Assembly: GCA_036505295.1 (NCBI GenBank) | Contig: DASXTQ010000034.1 | Span: 1 to 64,000 of the forward strand | Direction of reading: 5' to 3' | Origin: WS-7 sp036505295 | GTDB taxonomy: Bacteria; Eisenbacteria; RBG-16-71-46; SZUA-252 | DNA length: 64,000 nucleotides | Shown: one piece after another, positions 1-7,862 of the stretch | Layout: each line of letters begins with the position of its first letter | Numbering within the stretch: the first letter of the stretch is position 1 | Position numbers and translations under genes: made by a program | Notes under the pieces: generated by a model | Database searches by the model: none | Told to the model about the DNA's origin: nothing | The model's input: the letters and a program-made list of their open reading frames with translations, nothing else

Positions 1-1
1 G

Positions 2-1804
2 ATGAACTTCATCGACGACACGGCCGTGCCCGCGGAGCATCTCGGCGATTATGTGAACGGGCTCCGCGCGATCTTCAGCAAGCACAAGACGCGATTCGCC
101 ATCTTCGGACACGCCGGTAACGGAAACGTTCATGTCATGCCGTTGATGGATCCGCACGAAACGACGTTTGCCCAACGGATGGCCGCGATGGCGGAAGACG
201 CGTTCGAGCTGACCTGGCGCCTCGGCGGCACGATTACCGGTGAGCACGGCGACGGTGTTCTGCGCGCGCCATACATCGCGCGCCAATACCCGAACGCCTA
301 CTCGGTCATGGTCCGCGTGAAGCGCGCGATGGATCCGGACGGGATCCTCAATCCCGGAAACGTGATCACCGACACGAGGACGTTTCCCGAGGAGTTTCTC
401 CGCTTCACGAACTCCTATGTTCGGACCGGAACGATCTTCGACGAGGCCGACTACCGGAACATGATCGAGATGTGCCACGGGTGCGGCACGTGCCGGGACT
501 ACTGCCCGGTGGGGTCCACGACCTCGCTGGAGCCGCACACGGCTCGGGCCAAAGCCGTGCTCCTGATGGAAATGATCCGCGGCGATCTATCGCACGAAAA
601 GCTTACGGAGAAGCCGCTCAAGGAGGTCATGGACTCCTGCTTCAACTGCAAGCTCTGCCTCAGCGAATGCCCAAGCCAGGTGGACATCCCCGGGCTCGCG
701 ATCGCGGCCCGGAAGGAATTCGTGGAGAAGCACGGAATGCCGATCCGGAACTGGGTGCTGGGGCACGCGGATCAGGTCGCGAAGTTGGCCGGCATCGCAC
801 CCGCCGTCGTGAACCTCGCGGTGGGGAATCCGATGGAGCGCGCTGCGCGCGAGAAGATCGGGAAGGTCGCGGGCCGGCTGGACCTTCCGCGGTTCCGGCG
901 GCCGTTCGGGACAGGTGACGCCGGCGCGAAGCGGGCGCTGGCACTGCCGCTCACGCCGTCGCCTGCGGGTCCGCTGGCGGGGGCGGCGACCCCGGCGGGG
1001 CACCGACCCGGCGCGGTGCACGGGCCGGCGGGTGCGGGTCCGCACGCGCGGCTCGGACCGATGCCGCACCGCGACGTGCCGATCACGAAGCGCGTGGCCT
1101 ACTTCGCGGGCTGCTTCGCGCGATTCCATGATCCGCAGGGCGAGGCCGAGGCCACGGTCAAGGTCCTCGAGGCGAACGGAGTCGAGGTGGTCGTGCCCGA
1201 GCAGCGCTGCTGCGGGATCGCGCTTATCACCATGGGCGCCGAGCGCTCCATCGCCGCCGATGCGCGGCGGAATCTCGAGGTGCTGCTCCCCCTGGTGGAC
1301 CGCGGATTCACCGTCGTCGCGAGCGCCCCCTCGTGCGGGCTCGCGCTCATCGAGGATTACCCACGCATTCTCGGAACGGAGGAGGCGAGGCGCCTCGCCG
1401 CGCACACGATCGACATCCACCAATACCTCTGGCGGCTCCACGAACGCGGGGAGCTCAGGACCGACTTCAAGCCCGTCCCGATCTCGGTCGTGTACCACAA
1501 CGCGTGTCACTCGGTGGCTCAAGGGATCACCGAAGAGCCGATCAAGCTTTTGAAGCTCGTTCCCGGCGTGGAGGTTCGTCCAATCGAAGATTCGTGTTGC
1601 GGAATCGCGGGCACCTACGGCATGAAGGCCGAGAATTACGAGCGGGCGATGGAGATCGGCGCGCCCCTTTTCCACGAGATCGAACGCACGAAGGCCGAGG
1701 CCATCCTGACCGGGTGCGGAACGTGCAACATCCAGGTCGCGCATGGGGTGAAGCGCGAGGTTGTGCATACGATGGCGATCTTGCGCCGGGCGTACGGCGT
1801 TTGA
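2..1804 (+). CDS. FAD-linked oxidase / Fe-S dehydrogenase fusion (glycolate or D-lactate oxidase type), 5' partial
   Basis: The gene enters from the left edge; the first in-frame ATG lies at the edge and is probably internal. The first ~140 residues match the C-terminal half of FAD-linked oxidases of the GlcD family (GHAGNGNVH, then GEHGDG, then ILNPGNV). Two ferredoxin-type 4Fe-4S motifs follow: CHGCGTCRDYCP from about residue 158 and CFNCKLCLSECP from about 213. Two cysteine-rich CCG domains end the protein (RCCGIA near 402, SCCGIAGTYG near 532). The dehydrogenase and GlcF-like electron-transfer parts are thus one polypeptide. An Ala/Gly/Pro-rich linker of about 60 residues (encoded near 915-1080) precedes the first CCG domain. 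Such enzymes oxidise 2-hydroxy acids and pass electrons to the quinone pool; the exact substrate cannot be told from sequence. Confidence 0.88.
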   Translation: MNFIDDTAVPAEHLGDYVNGLRAIFSKHKTRFAIFGHAGNGNVHVMPLMDPHETTFAQRMAAMAEDAFELTWRLGGTITGEHGDGVLRAPYIARQYPNAYSVMVRVKRAMDPDGILNPGNVITDTRTFPEEFLRFTNSYVRTGTIFDEADYRNMIEMCHGCGTCRDYCPVGSTTSLEPHTARAKAVLLMEMIRGDLSHEKLTEKPLKEVMDSCFNCKLCLSECPSQVDIPGLAIAARKEFVEKHGMPIRNWVLGHADQVAKLAGIAPAVVNLAVGNPMERAAREKIGKVAGRLDLPRFRRPFGTGDAGAKRALALPLTPSPAGPLAGAATPAGHRPGAVHGPAGAGPHARLGPMPHRDVPITKRVAYFAGCFARFHDPQGEAEATVKVLEANGVEVVVPEQRCCGIALITMGAERSIAADARRNLEVLLPLVDRGFTVVASAPSCGLALIEDYPRILGTEEARRLAAHTIDIHQYLWRLHERGELRTDFKPVPISVVYHNACHSVAQGITEEPIKLLKLVPGVEVRPIEDSCCGIAGTYGMKAENYERAMEIGAPLFHEIERTKAEAILTGCGTCNIQVAHGVKREVVHTMAILRRAYGV

Positions 1805-2259
1805 TGCCCGGCCTGGATCTCCACCCCGCGGTCGTCCACTTCCCGATCGCGCTGGCCGTGACCGGCGCTTTCGCCGAGCTGGGCTACCTGCTCGTGCGCC
1901 GGCCTTGGATCCGATGGTTTGGCCCGATCCTGCTCACCTTGGCCCTCGCCGGGTCCGGGGTCGCCTACTTCAGCGGTCAAGCGGTCCATGACAAGGCGGT
2001 GGACCAAGGGGTGCCCAACGCCGCGGTGGAAAAACACCTGACCTCCTGCGTGTGGGCGCTCGGGGCGCTGGGCCTCGCCACCATCCTCTCGTGGGCGGTC
2101 CGTCCTCGCGGAAAAGGGATCTCGCTGTCTGCGCTGGCCGCGCTCGCCGCTGCCGCGCTTACCTTGTACACCGGGTATCTCGGTGCCGAGCTTGTGTACG
2201 TCCACGGCGCCGGGCGAGTGCAGGCGCCACATTCCTCGACGACTGGAGGTGGCCCTTGA
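1804..2259 (+). CDS. DUF2231-type four-helix membrane protein
   Basis: A 151-residue integral membrane protein whose ATG shares one base with the stop of the preceding dehydrogenase (TGATG). The N-terminus LHPAVVHFPIAL is the typical opening of DUF2231 proteins, and four hydrophobic segments follow, with a conserved-looking His near the first. Function is unknown for the family; some members sit beside heme or redox proteins. Tight coupling to a membrane-associated dehydrogenase suggests a redox or quinone-related accessory role, which is inference. Confidence 0.75.
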   Translation: MPGLDLHPAVVHFPIALAVTGAFAELGYLLVRRPWIRWFGPILLTLALAGSGVAYFSGQAVHDKAVDQGVPNAAVEKHLTSCVWALGALGLATILSWAVRPRGKGISLSALAALAAAALTLYTGYLGAELVYVHGAGRVQAPHSSTTGGGP

Positions 2260-2414
2260 ACCGCAACCGCTTCCGACTCTGGATCGTGATCGGCATCGCG
2301 ATCGGAACCGCCGTTGGCGTTGCGACCCACAAGATCGCGACGGGTGTAGCGATGGGCTCCGCGCTCGGGATCATCCTCGCGTTTGCGACGTCGCGCGGGG
2401 CGAAGCAGGGGTGA
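2256..2414 (+). CDS. Small two-helix membrane protein
   Basis: A 52-residue protein starting at a TTG that overlaps the previous stop (TTGA), with a clear GGAGGT at 2245-2250 six bases ahead. It has a basic N-terminus and two glycine-rich hydrophobic helices (IVIGIAIGTAVG and GVAMGSALGIILAF) joined by a short THKIAT loop. No family is recognised. The strong ribosome binding site and translational coupling make it credible despite its size. Confidence 0.65.
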   Translation: MNRNRFRLWIVIGIAIGTAVGVATHKIATGVAMGSALGIILAFATSRGAKQG

Positions 2415-2416
2415 GA

Positions 2417-3190
2417 ATGACCGTATGTGCCTGGGGCGGGCTCACGATTCTCCTGCTCTCGCTGATCCGCGGAGCACCCTGCTCCGGGGAATGCGAGCGG
2501 GGCTCCGGCTCGTTTGAGTCCGACATCGAATGGGCGGATCTCATATTCGCAGGGACTTTCGACCGTAGCGAGGTAGTCAAGGGTCTGGGGACCATCATCA
2601 CCCGGCATCACTTCAGCCAGGTTCACTACATCAAGGGGACAGGTCCAAAGGACGAGCTCGTGCTCGCGCAGGGAAGCGGGCAAATTGGCGATGAAGAGAC
2701 CACGGCGGAGGACGCGTTGGATTTCCGCCAGGGTAGGAGGTACGTCGCCTATGCTCACAAAGGAGAGGGAAAGGATACCGCCGCGCACCTCGCGCTCTAT
2801 GCTTGTGTCGTGAATCCCTTTGGAATCTGGGCCGAAAAGCCATCCGGACCCCAAGTCGTACATGTCGGGAACGGTAGCGCTCTCCTGGCCCTTCGAGATC
2901 GCTATCTCCTGGTCTTGCGAGACCAGTCCTGGGAATCCGCACATCCGCCCTCCGGGTACGCGATATTCGGTCGTCCTCCCAAGCGATCCCTCGCCGAAGA
3001 GCTCAGGACGGCGGATTCCACCTACGCCGCTGATCGGGAGCGGCAGGATCCTCCCGGTGGGGTCCGTCTCTTCGCGCTCTGGCCTCATCAGGACCCGGGA
3101 ACGCGAGTGACCGAGGGTCCGTTTGTGGATTGGCTGGCGCGCGTGTGCAAACGGGTGACCGCCGCGGCTGACTCCGGCAAGGCGCGGTGA
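2417..3190 (+). CDS. Secreted protein of unknown function
   Basis: A 257-residue protein with an N-terminal hydrophobic stretch (GGLTILLLSLI) followed by two Cys residues (APCSGEC), consistent with a signal peptide or exported domain. The start ATG lies two bases after the preceding stop. The segment ADLIFAGTF followed by a beta-rich stretch loosely recalls netrin/TIMP-like domains, in which an N-terminal cysteine pair is followed by 'A.vVf.G.v'; this resemblance is weak. The C-terminal ~60 residues are charged. It is the last gene of the run that starts with the dehydrogenase. Confidence 0.6.
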   Translation: MTVCAWGGLTILLLSLIRGAPCSGECERGSGSFESDIEWADLIFAGTFDRSEVVKGLGTIITRHHFSQVHYIKGTGPKDELVLAQGSGQIGDEETTAEDALDFRQGRRYVAYAHKGEGKDTAAHLALYACVVNPFGIWAEKPSGPQVVHVGNGSALLALRDRYLLVLRDQSWESAHPPSGYAIFGRPPKRSLAEELRTADSTYAADRERQDPPGGVRLFALWPHQDPGTRVTEGPFVDWLARVCKRVTAAADSGKAR

Positions 3191-3195
3191 CCGGC

Positions 3196-3224
3196 TTGCC
3201 GGAGGCTTGAACTTCCGCTATACT
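3196..3224 (+). promoter_or_regulatory. Sigma-70-type promoter for efp
   Basis: The -35 box TTGCCG (3196-3201) and -10 box TATACT (3219-3224) are separated by exactly 17 bases. Transcription would start near 3231 and give a leader of about 40 bases that carries GAGGAGA (3256-3262) ahead of the GTG start of efp. Confidence 0.6.
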
Positions 3225-3270
3225 CACAGGCTGCCAATCCGTTTTTGCAATCTCTGAGGAGATATTTTCC

Positions 3271-3828
3271 GTGATCCCAGCGACTCAAATCAAGGTCGGC
3301 ATGGTCATCCTGCATGATGGGAAGCCCTGCCGCGTGACGAACGTGCTCCACGTGACGCCCGGGAACTGGCGCGGGATGGTGCACGCCAAGATGGTGAATC
3401 TCGTCACGGGAAGCCAGGTGGAGTACCGGTTCCGCTCCGAGGACAAGGTGGACCGCGCCGATCTGGACCACCATCCGCTCCAGTACCTCTACCGCTCGGG
3501 CGACGAATTCACGTTCATGAACACCGAGAACTACGAGATGGTGAACGTGCCGCGCGACCACCTTGGGGAGGCGGTCAACTACCTCGTCGAAGGCATGACC
3601 GTGGAGATGAGCTACTTCGAGGGGAAGCCGGTCGGGGTCGACGTGCCGATGTTCGTGGAGCTCGAGATCGTGGAGACCGACCCGGTGCTCAGGGGTGCTA
3701 CGATCTCCTCCTCGCCCAAGATCGCCAAGATGAACACGGGCCTCGTGACGAAGGTGCCGCAGCACATGGGCATCGGCGACCGCGTGAAGATCGACACCCG
3801 CGACGGGAGCTTCGTCGAGCGGGTGTAG
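3271..3828 (+). CDS. efp: Translation elongation factor P
   Basis: A 185-residue EF-P of normal length, with three beta-barrel domains and the C-terminal signature near GDRVKIDTRDGSFVERV. EF-P binds between the ribosomal P and E sites and relieves stalling at polyproline. GAGGAGA lies 8 bases before the GTG start. The domain I loop that reaches the peptidyl-transferase centre reads TPGNWRG: Asn32 falls where Escherichia coli has the beta-lysylated Lys34 (PGKG), and Arg34 is two residues later. None of the modifying enzymes (EpmA, EpmB, EarP, YmfI) is encoded in this window. The gene has its own promoter and stands alone between secreted-protein genes. Confidence 0.96.
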   Translation: MIPATQIKVGMVILHDGKPCRVTNVLHVTPGNWRGMVHAKMVNLVTGSQVEYRFRSEDKVDRADLDHHPLQYLYRSGDEFTFMNTENYEMVNVPRDHLGEAVNYLVEGMTVEMSYFEGKPVGVDVPMFVELEIVETDPVLRGATISSSPKIAKMNTGLVTKVPQHMGIGDRVKIDTRDGSFVERV

Positions 3829-3896
3829 TCCGGGCGGGATTGCGCTAGAATAGGGGCGCACCGCCGGACGTTTCGTTACGCGAGAACGGGCTCAGC

Positions 3897-4784
3897 ATGC
3901 GCCTTGCTGTCGTGGCCGCTTTCCTTGCTTTGACTCCATCCGTCGCTGTGGCCGATTCGCCTCCAGTTGGACATGAAAACGTGCTCCCGGAGGCCTTCTA
4001 TCTCGAGATCGAGGGGGACGGCGTCAAGGAGGCGACCTTCGTACAGCCGCGCGCCGATGGAATGGTGGCGCTCACGGCTCCCGACGGGACCGTGGAGTAT
4101 GTGCCGGCCTACCGCGTGCGACGGGTCGCCGACCAGGACGGGACAGATCTAACGGCCAGGGTGCGACGCCGGGAATGGCTGGGAACGCAACCGCCAAAGC
4201 TCGGCAAAGAAAAGGCTCGGACGGTCTGGAAATCTTTCCGGCTTCGCGCTGGACCGAAGAGCGCCTGCGGCTCGTATCTCATCACGGATTTCTCGATGAT
4301 GCGGACCGAAGGGGATCGTCTGGGTGGCCTGGTCTGTTGGGTAACGGACTGGGGTTACGCGAGGAATATCGCGGCGCATCACTCCATCGGCGCAACGGGT
4401 TTTTTCGGCGCTTTGGGAGCCGACCGCACCCAGGCTGGAATGCGGCTCAGGCTTGTGCGCTGGTTCGGTCCGTACGTAAGCCTCGATGTTTCCCCCGGTA
4501 TCCTGCTCCTGGATCACGAACTCAGGCGGCCAGGATTTTCGTCGCAAGTGGGACTGAATGTCGGCGGCCGAATGGGAATCGTGGCCCAGGTGTTCTCCGC
4601 CACGAGGAGCGAACCCCTGGGATGGCCGGGCCTGTATCCAGCTTCAACACGGGAAGTTCGTGAGACCACCTGGCATCTGGGGATCAAACTTGGCGCAGAG
4701 CCCGGAATCGTAGGATCCGCCAGCTTCTTAATAGCAGAGGGGATAACCCAGATGGAAACGCGCTCTTTCAAGCCTACTCCTTGA
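3897..4784 (+). CDS. Secreted protein of unknown function
   Basis: A 295-residue protein with a clean signal peptide (MRLAVVAAFLALTPSVAVA, cut likely before DSPP). The first ~80 mature residues form a small beta-rich region (a 'DGMVALTAPDGTVEYVPAYRV' type strand pattern). The C-terminal ~150 residues have alternating polar/hydrophobic strands and repeated glycines (ATGFFGALGA, SSQVGLNVGG, TWHLGIKLGA), as in outer-membrane barrels or surface proteins. No family is recognised. A TAGAAT -10-like hexamer at 3846-3851 lies upstream without a convincing -35. Its 3' end overlaps the convergent FAD gene by 11 bases. Confidence 0.55.
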   Translation: MRLAVVAAFLALTPSVAVADSPPVGHENVLPEAFYLEIEGDGVKEATFVQPRADGMVALTAPDGTVEYVPAYRVRRVADQDGTDLTARVRRREWLGTQPPKLGKEKARTVWKSFRLRAGPKSACGSYLITDFSMMRTEGDRLGGLVCWVTDWGYARNIAAHHSIGATGFFGALGADRTQAGMRLRLVRWFGPYVSLDVSPGILLLDHELRRPGFSSQVGLNVGGRMGIVAQVFSATRSEPLGWPGLYPASTREVRETTWHLGIKLGAEPGIVGSASFLIAEGITQMETRSFKPTP

Positions 4785-5706
4785 GCCTTCTCAAAAACCT
4801 CGCCATCTCCCATGCCGCCGCGGCGCCTTGCCCAGCGGCGTTTGCGATCGTCGGGCATCGGGGGGAGCAGACGTCGCCGGCCGCGTACACGCCGGCGACC
4901 GTCGTCAGGCCGCCCGGCCGCGCCCGCACGTAGCCCGCGCGGTCGAGACGGACCTGCCCTCGAAGCAGCTCCGCCCTTGGTTTCCATCCGATCCGCACGA
5001 AGACCCCGTCCGCCTCCACCGTACGGGTGATTCCGGACCCCCTCGTCCGATACTCGACCGCTTCGACGCAATCCTCGCCAAGGATCCGGCGCGGCACCGC
5101 GTTCGGAACGATGCGGATGCTGGGATCCTTGCGTGCGCGGGCAAGGAAGTCGGTCCGTGCGCGAAACTGCGCCGACCGGTGGAGGAGTGTGACCGGGCAG
5201 CCGACCTCCGCGCAGAGGAGCGCGTCCTCCACAGCCCCGGTCCCGCCCCCAATCACGACGACCGGCTTTCCCGCGTGCACGGTGCGATCCCGGTTCGCCG
5301 AGTGGCTCACGCCGCGTCCAAGGAGCTCGCGCTCGCCCGGAATGTCGAGCCACCGCCGCTTCAATCCCGTCGCGATCAGGAGGGTTCGGCCGCGCAGCCG
5401 CTCCCGTTCCCGCACGATCGATCGAGCCCGCGCTGATATGCGCGTAACCGCCGCGCCGACGAGGATCGAAAGCTCCGCACGCCGCGCGGATTCGAGCACG
5501 AGCGAGGCGAATCGCGCCCCGTCGCAGCCGTACGCAAGGGGGTGATCCGTGATCGGAGCGTAGATCTCGTGAAGCTGACCGCCCGGGATTCTCGCTTCCT
5601 CGACGACGAGGGTCGCGAGTCCGAATCCATGGAGCGTCAGCGCGGCCGTCAGTCCCGCCACGCCTCCGCCCAGGATCAGCGCGTCGAGCTGTTCATTTCG
5701 GGGCAT
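4774..5706 (-). CDS. Thioredoxin-reductase-like FAD/NAD(P) oxidoreductase without the redox CxxC
   Basis: A 310-residue flavoprotein of the thioredoxin reductase fold and length. The FAD motif is GGGVAG (residues 13-18), the NAD(P) motif GGGTGAVE (about 153-160), and the C-terminal FAD contact is AAGDVCS. Where bacterial thioredoxin reductases have the disulfide motif CATC, this protein has SANR (136-139), so it cannot reduce thioredoxin in the usual way. Relatives lacking the cysteines include ferredoxin/flavodoxin-NADP reductases and biosynthetic oxidases. It is the last gene of a minus-strand run, and its start overlaps the end of the glycosyltransferase by 31 bases. The natural electron partner is unknown. 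Confidence 0.8.
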   Translation of the reverse strand: MPRNEQLDALILGGGVAGLTAALTLHGFGLATLVVEEARIPGGQLHEIYAPITDHPLAYGCDGARFASLVLESARRAELSILVGAAVTRISARARSIVRERERLRGRTLLIATGLKRRWLDIPGERELLGRGVSHSANRDRTVHAGKPVVVIGGGTGAVEDALLCAEVGCPVTLLHRSAQFRARTDFLARARKDPSIRIVPNAVPRRILGEDCVEAVEYRTRGSGITRTVEADGVFVRIGWKPRAELLRGQVRLDRAGYVRARPGGLTTVAGVYAAGDVCSPRCPTIANAAGQGAAAAWEMARFLRRLKE

Positions 5707-6446
5707 AGATCGCCCGCGACCTCCCAGAATGTCTTGAGCTCGATCGGCGGGAGACCGTACCGGCTCGAAAGAATGTCGAGGCTTTGCCTGCGCCCGGCGG
5801 CGTGGTCGGAATTGTGGAGCTGGCTCATGCCGTCCTTGTGAATGCGGATCGTGACCGACGCGCCGGGAACGCGCTGGATGCGCCCCTGCCCCAGGGCGAC
5901 ACGCAAGAGCCAGTCCCAGTCCTCGGAGTAGGGAATCTCGGTGTCGAACAGCCCGAATCGGTCGAAGGCGATCCGCCGCGCGAGGATCGCACTCGGCGGA
6001 ATGAAGCTGTCCCGCGCGAAGACCGCGAGCTCGAAATCACGCGCCAGCGTACGCCGCTTTCCGCTCACTTCGTCCAGGATCCAGGCATCGGTATAGGCCA
6101 CGTCCAGGCCGGGCACACGATCCAACGCCGCCGAAAGCCGGGCGACATGTCCGGGCTCCCACAGGTCGTCGTCGTCCAGGAGCGCGATCGAGTCCGCGCG
6201 CGCGGCTTCGATGCCGCGGTCCCGCGAGGCGGCCAGGCCCTCCGGCGGGTCGTCGTGTTCCAGGACCTGCGCCGGGAATTCCAGCCGATCCAAGAGGTCG
6301 ATCACTTCGGCGCTGAGCGGCTCGCCGCCGTCTCGCACGAGCACAAGCTCCACCTCGGGGTGCGTCTGCCGGGCCACGCCGTCGAGCGCTTCGCGGAGCC
6401 GAGAGGGCCGGTCCCGGGTAGGAAGGACGATGGAAACGGAAGGCAC
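5676..6446 (-). CDS. Family 2 glycosyltransferase
   Basis: A 256-residue GT-A enzyme when started at the GTG one base after the folE stop; an upstream start would extend it into folE without adding conserved sequence. It opens with SVSIVLPTRDRP and has the nucleotide-sugar motif LLDDDDLWEPGH, then EDWDWLLR, the usual acceptor-side acidic motif of family 2 transferases. It lacks membrane helices, so it probably acts at the inner face of the cytoplasmic membrane on a polysaccharide or glycolipid; donor and acceptor are unknown. It lies between folE and an FAD enzyme in an apparent operon that does not suggest a pathway. Confidence 0.85.
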   Translation of the reverse strand: MPSVSIVLPTRDRPSRLREALDGVARQTHPEVELVLVRDGGEPLSAEVIDLLDRLEFPAQVLEHDDPPEGLAASRDRGIEAARADSIALLDDDDLWEPGHVARLSAALDRVPGLDVAYTDAWILDEVSGKRRTLARDFELAVFARDSFIPPSAILARRIAFDRFGLFDTEIPYSEDWDWLLRVALGQGRIQRVPGASVTIRIHKDGMSQLHNSDHAAGRRQSLDILSSRYGLPPIELKTFWEVAGDLCPEMNSSTR

Positions 6447-6447
6447 G

Positions 6448-7188
6448 CTACCGGCGGCCCTGCGGTGGCGGTTTCGGGGCGCCCGGCGCTCCGCGCCTGG
6501 CTTCGGTGACGAGAAGCGCGCGCTGCTCCACACCGCGCATCTCGAGGCAGAGATGCCTCGCGCGGACGGTCACCTCGACCGACGCGGGCTCGAGGTCGCG
6601 CTCGATCGCGTCGGCCACCGCCTGCGTGAGGCTCTCCTGCAGCCGAGGAACGCAGGAGATCTCGCGCACGAGACGTGCAATCGCGCCGATGCCACAAATT
6701 CGATCGCTCGGCATGTAGGTCACCGAGGCCGTTCCGAAATAGGGAACGAGGTGATGCGGGCACATGCCGTAGACGGGGATCCGCTCCAGGCGGACTGTTT
6801 CGCCGGGGTGGCCCCGGTACCGCGACGGCCGGAGGGGGCCGGGCTCCCTGCGCAAGGCGGCGGTGCGCTCGGCAAAAAAATCGGCGGCGAGCTGCGCGGT
6901 CACGGTGTACTCGGGATCGCGCCGCGGATCCATGCCGAGCGAGCGGAGGAACGTCGTAAGGGCGGCGACCGACTGAGGGTCCGCGCCGGCGCCGCTTCGG
7001 GCATCGGCTGCGACCTCGCGATGCGCTTGGATTTCCTCCTCGAGGAGTGCCGCGTCATCCGACGCTACCTCGGGCGGTCGGCCAGGCGGCGTCTGCCCAC
7101 GACCCGGCGGCGCGGGACCACGTCCCGGCTGCGGCGCGGGCGCCCGACCTCCGCGCGATCCGCCGCGGCTGCGACGTCTCGGGCTCAT
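6448..7188 (-). CDS. folE: GTP cyclohydrolase I
   Basis: A 246-residue protein whose C-terminal ~190 residues are FolE. The zinc/catalytic segment is MCPHHLVPYFG, followed by the substrate segment ICGIGAIARLVR and the second zinc cysteine in RHLCLEMRG. It converts GTP to 7,8-dihydroneopterin triphosphate, the first step of folate (or queuosine/pterin) synthesis. The first ~40 residues are an Arg/Pro/Gly-rich low-complexity tail not found in most FolE proteins. Its ATG overlaps the stop of the HD-domain gene (ATGA), so the two are translationally coupled. The next folate genes, folB and folK, are 19 kb away. Confidence 0.93.
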   Translation of the reverse strand: MSPRRRSRGGSRGGRAPAPQPGRGPAPPGRGQTPPGRPPEVASDDAALLEEEIQAHREVAADARSGAGADPQSVAALTTFLRSLGMDPRRDPEYTVTAQLAADFFAERTAALRREPGPLRPSRYRGHPGETVRLERIPVYGMCPHHLVPYFGTASVTYMPSDRICGIGAIARLVREISCVPRLQESLTQAVADAIERDLEPASVEVTVRARHLCLEMRGVEQRALLVTEARRGAPGAPKPPPQGRR

Positions 7189-7772
7189 AGCCCGAGCACC
7201 CCGGTCCCGGTTTGAAGCGCCGACAGGACGAACGCGACGTGTTCTTCCAACGGAACGCCCAGCTCGCGCGCGCCCTGCTCAATCTCATCGCGATTCACCG
7301 AGCGCGCAAAGCTCTTCGTGCGCATCTTCTTCATCACCGAATCGGGAGAGACCTCGTCGAGCTTCTTGCCCGGCTGGACGAGCGCTACCGCCGTGATGAG
7401 CCCGCACAGCTCGTCCACCGCGAAGAGAGCCTTGGCCATCGGGGTCGCGCGCGGCGTTCCGGTGTAGCTCGCGTGGCCCAGGATCGCCTCGATCATGGCC
7501 TCCGGGTAGCCTCGTTCGCGCAGGATGCCGCATCCGAACCGCGGATGATCCTCGGGCGTCGGATGCTTCTCGTAATCGAAATCGTGGATCAGCCCCGTCG
7601 CGCCCCAAACCTCCGGATCCGCGCCGAATCGTTCCGCGTAGGCGCGCATGGCACATTCGACCGCAAGGGCATGCTTCCTCAATCCCGCTCCCTCGGTATG
7701 CTCGTGGAGGAGCGCCAGGATCTCATCGCGGGGCGGCAGCCCGGTTCTTGTGTCGGTCTCGCGTGCGTTCAT
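7185..7772 (-). CDS. HD-domain hydrolase
   Basis: A 195-residue metal-dependent phosphohydrolase-like protein. The metal ligands are visible as RKHALAVE, then LIHDFDYEKHP (the HD pair), then a His (ILGHASYTG) and a late Asp (AVDELCG). It resembles small HDIG-type proteins that act on nucleotides or phosphoesters; the substrate is unknown. Translational coupling with folE could mean a role in pterin phosphate removal, which is speculative. The ATG start was chosen because it begins just before the conserved part; a TTG 54 bases upstream (7826) has a GGGAG ahead of it and cannot be excluded. Confidence 0.8.
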   Translation of the reverse strand: MNARETDTRTGLPPRDEILALLHEHTEGAGLRKHALAVECAMRAYAERFGADPEVWGATGLIHDFDYEKHPTPEDHPRFGCGILRERGYPEAMIEAILGHASYTGTPRATPMAKALFAVDELCGLITAVALVQPGKKLDEVSPDSVMKKMRTKSFARSVNRDEIEQGARELGVPLEEHVAFVLSALQTGTGVLGL

Positions 7773-7862
7773 TGGGTTGCGCGAAGCGCGCGGAGGGATG
7801 GTATGCTTTTCGCCCACGTTCGACAACCGTTCGCTCCCGAGGTATCGGAATTGGAGGTGTCC

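Noticed and set aside
587..1768. A 393-codon minus-strand open frame
   Set aside because: Antisense to the Fe-S dehydrogenase; low-complexity Arg/His content.
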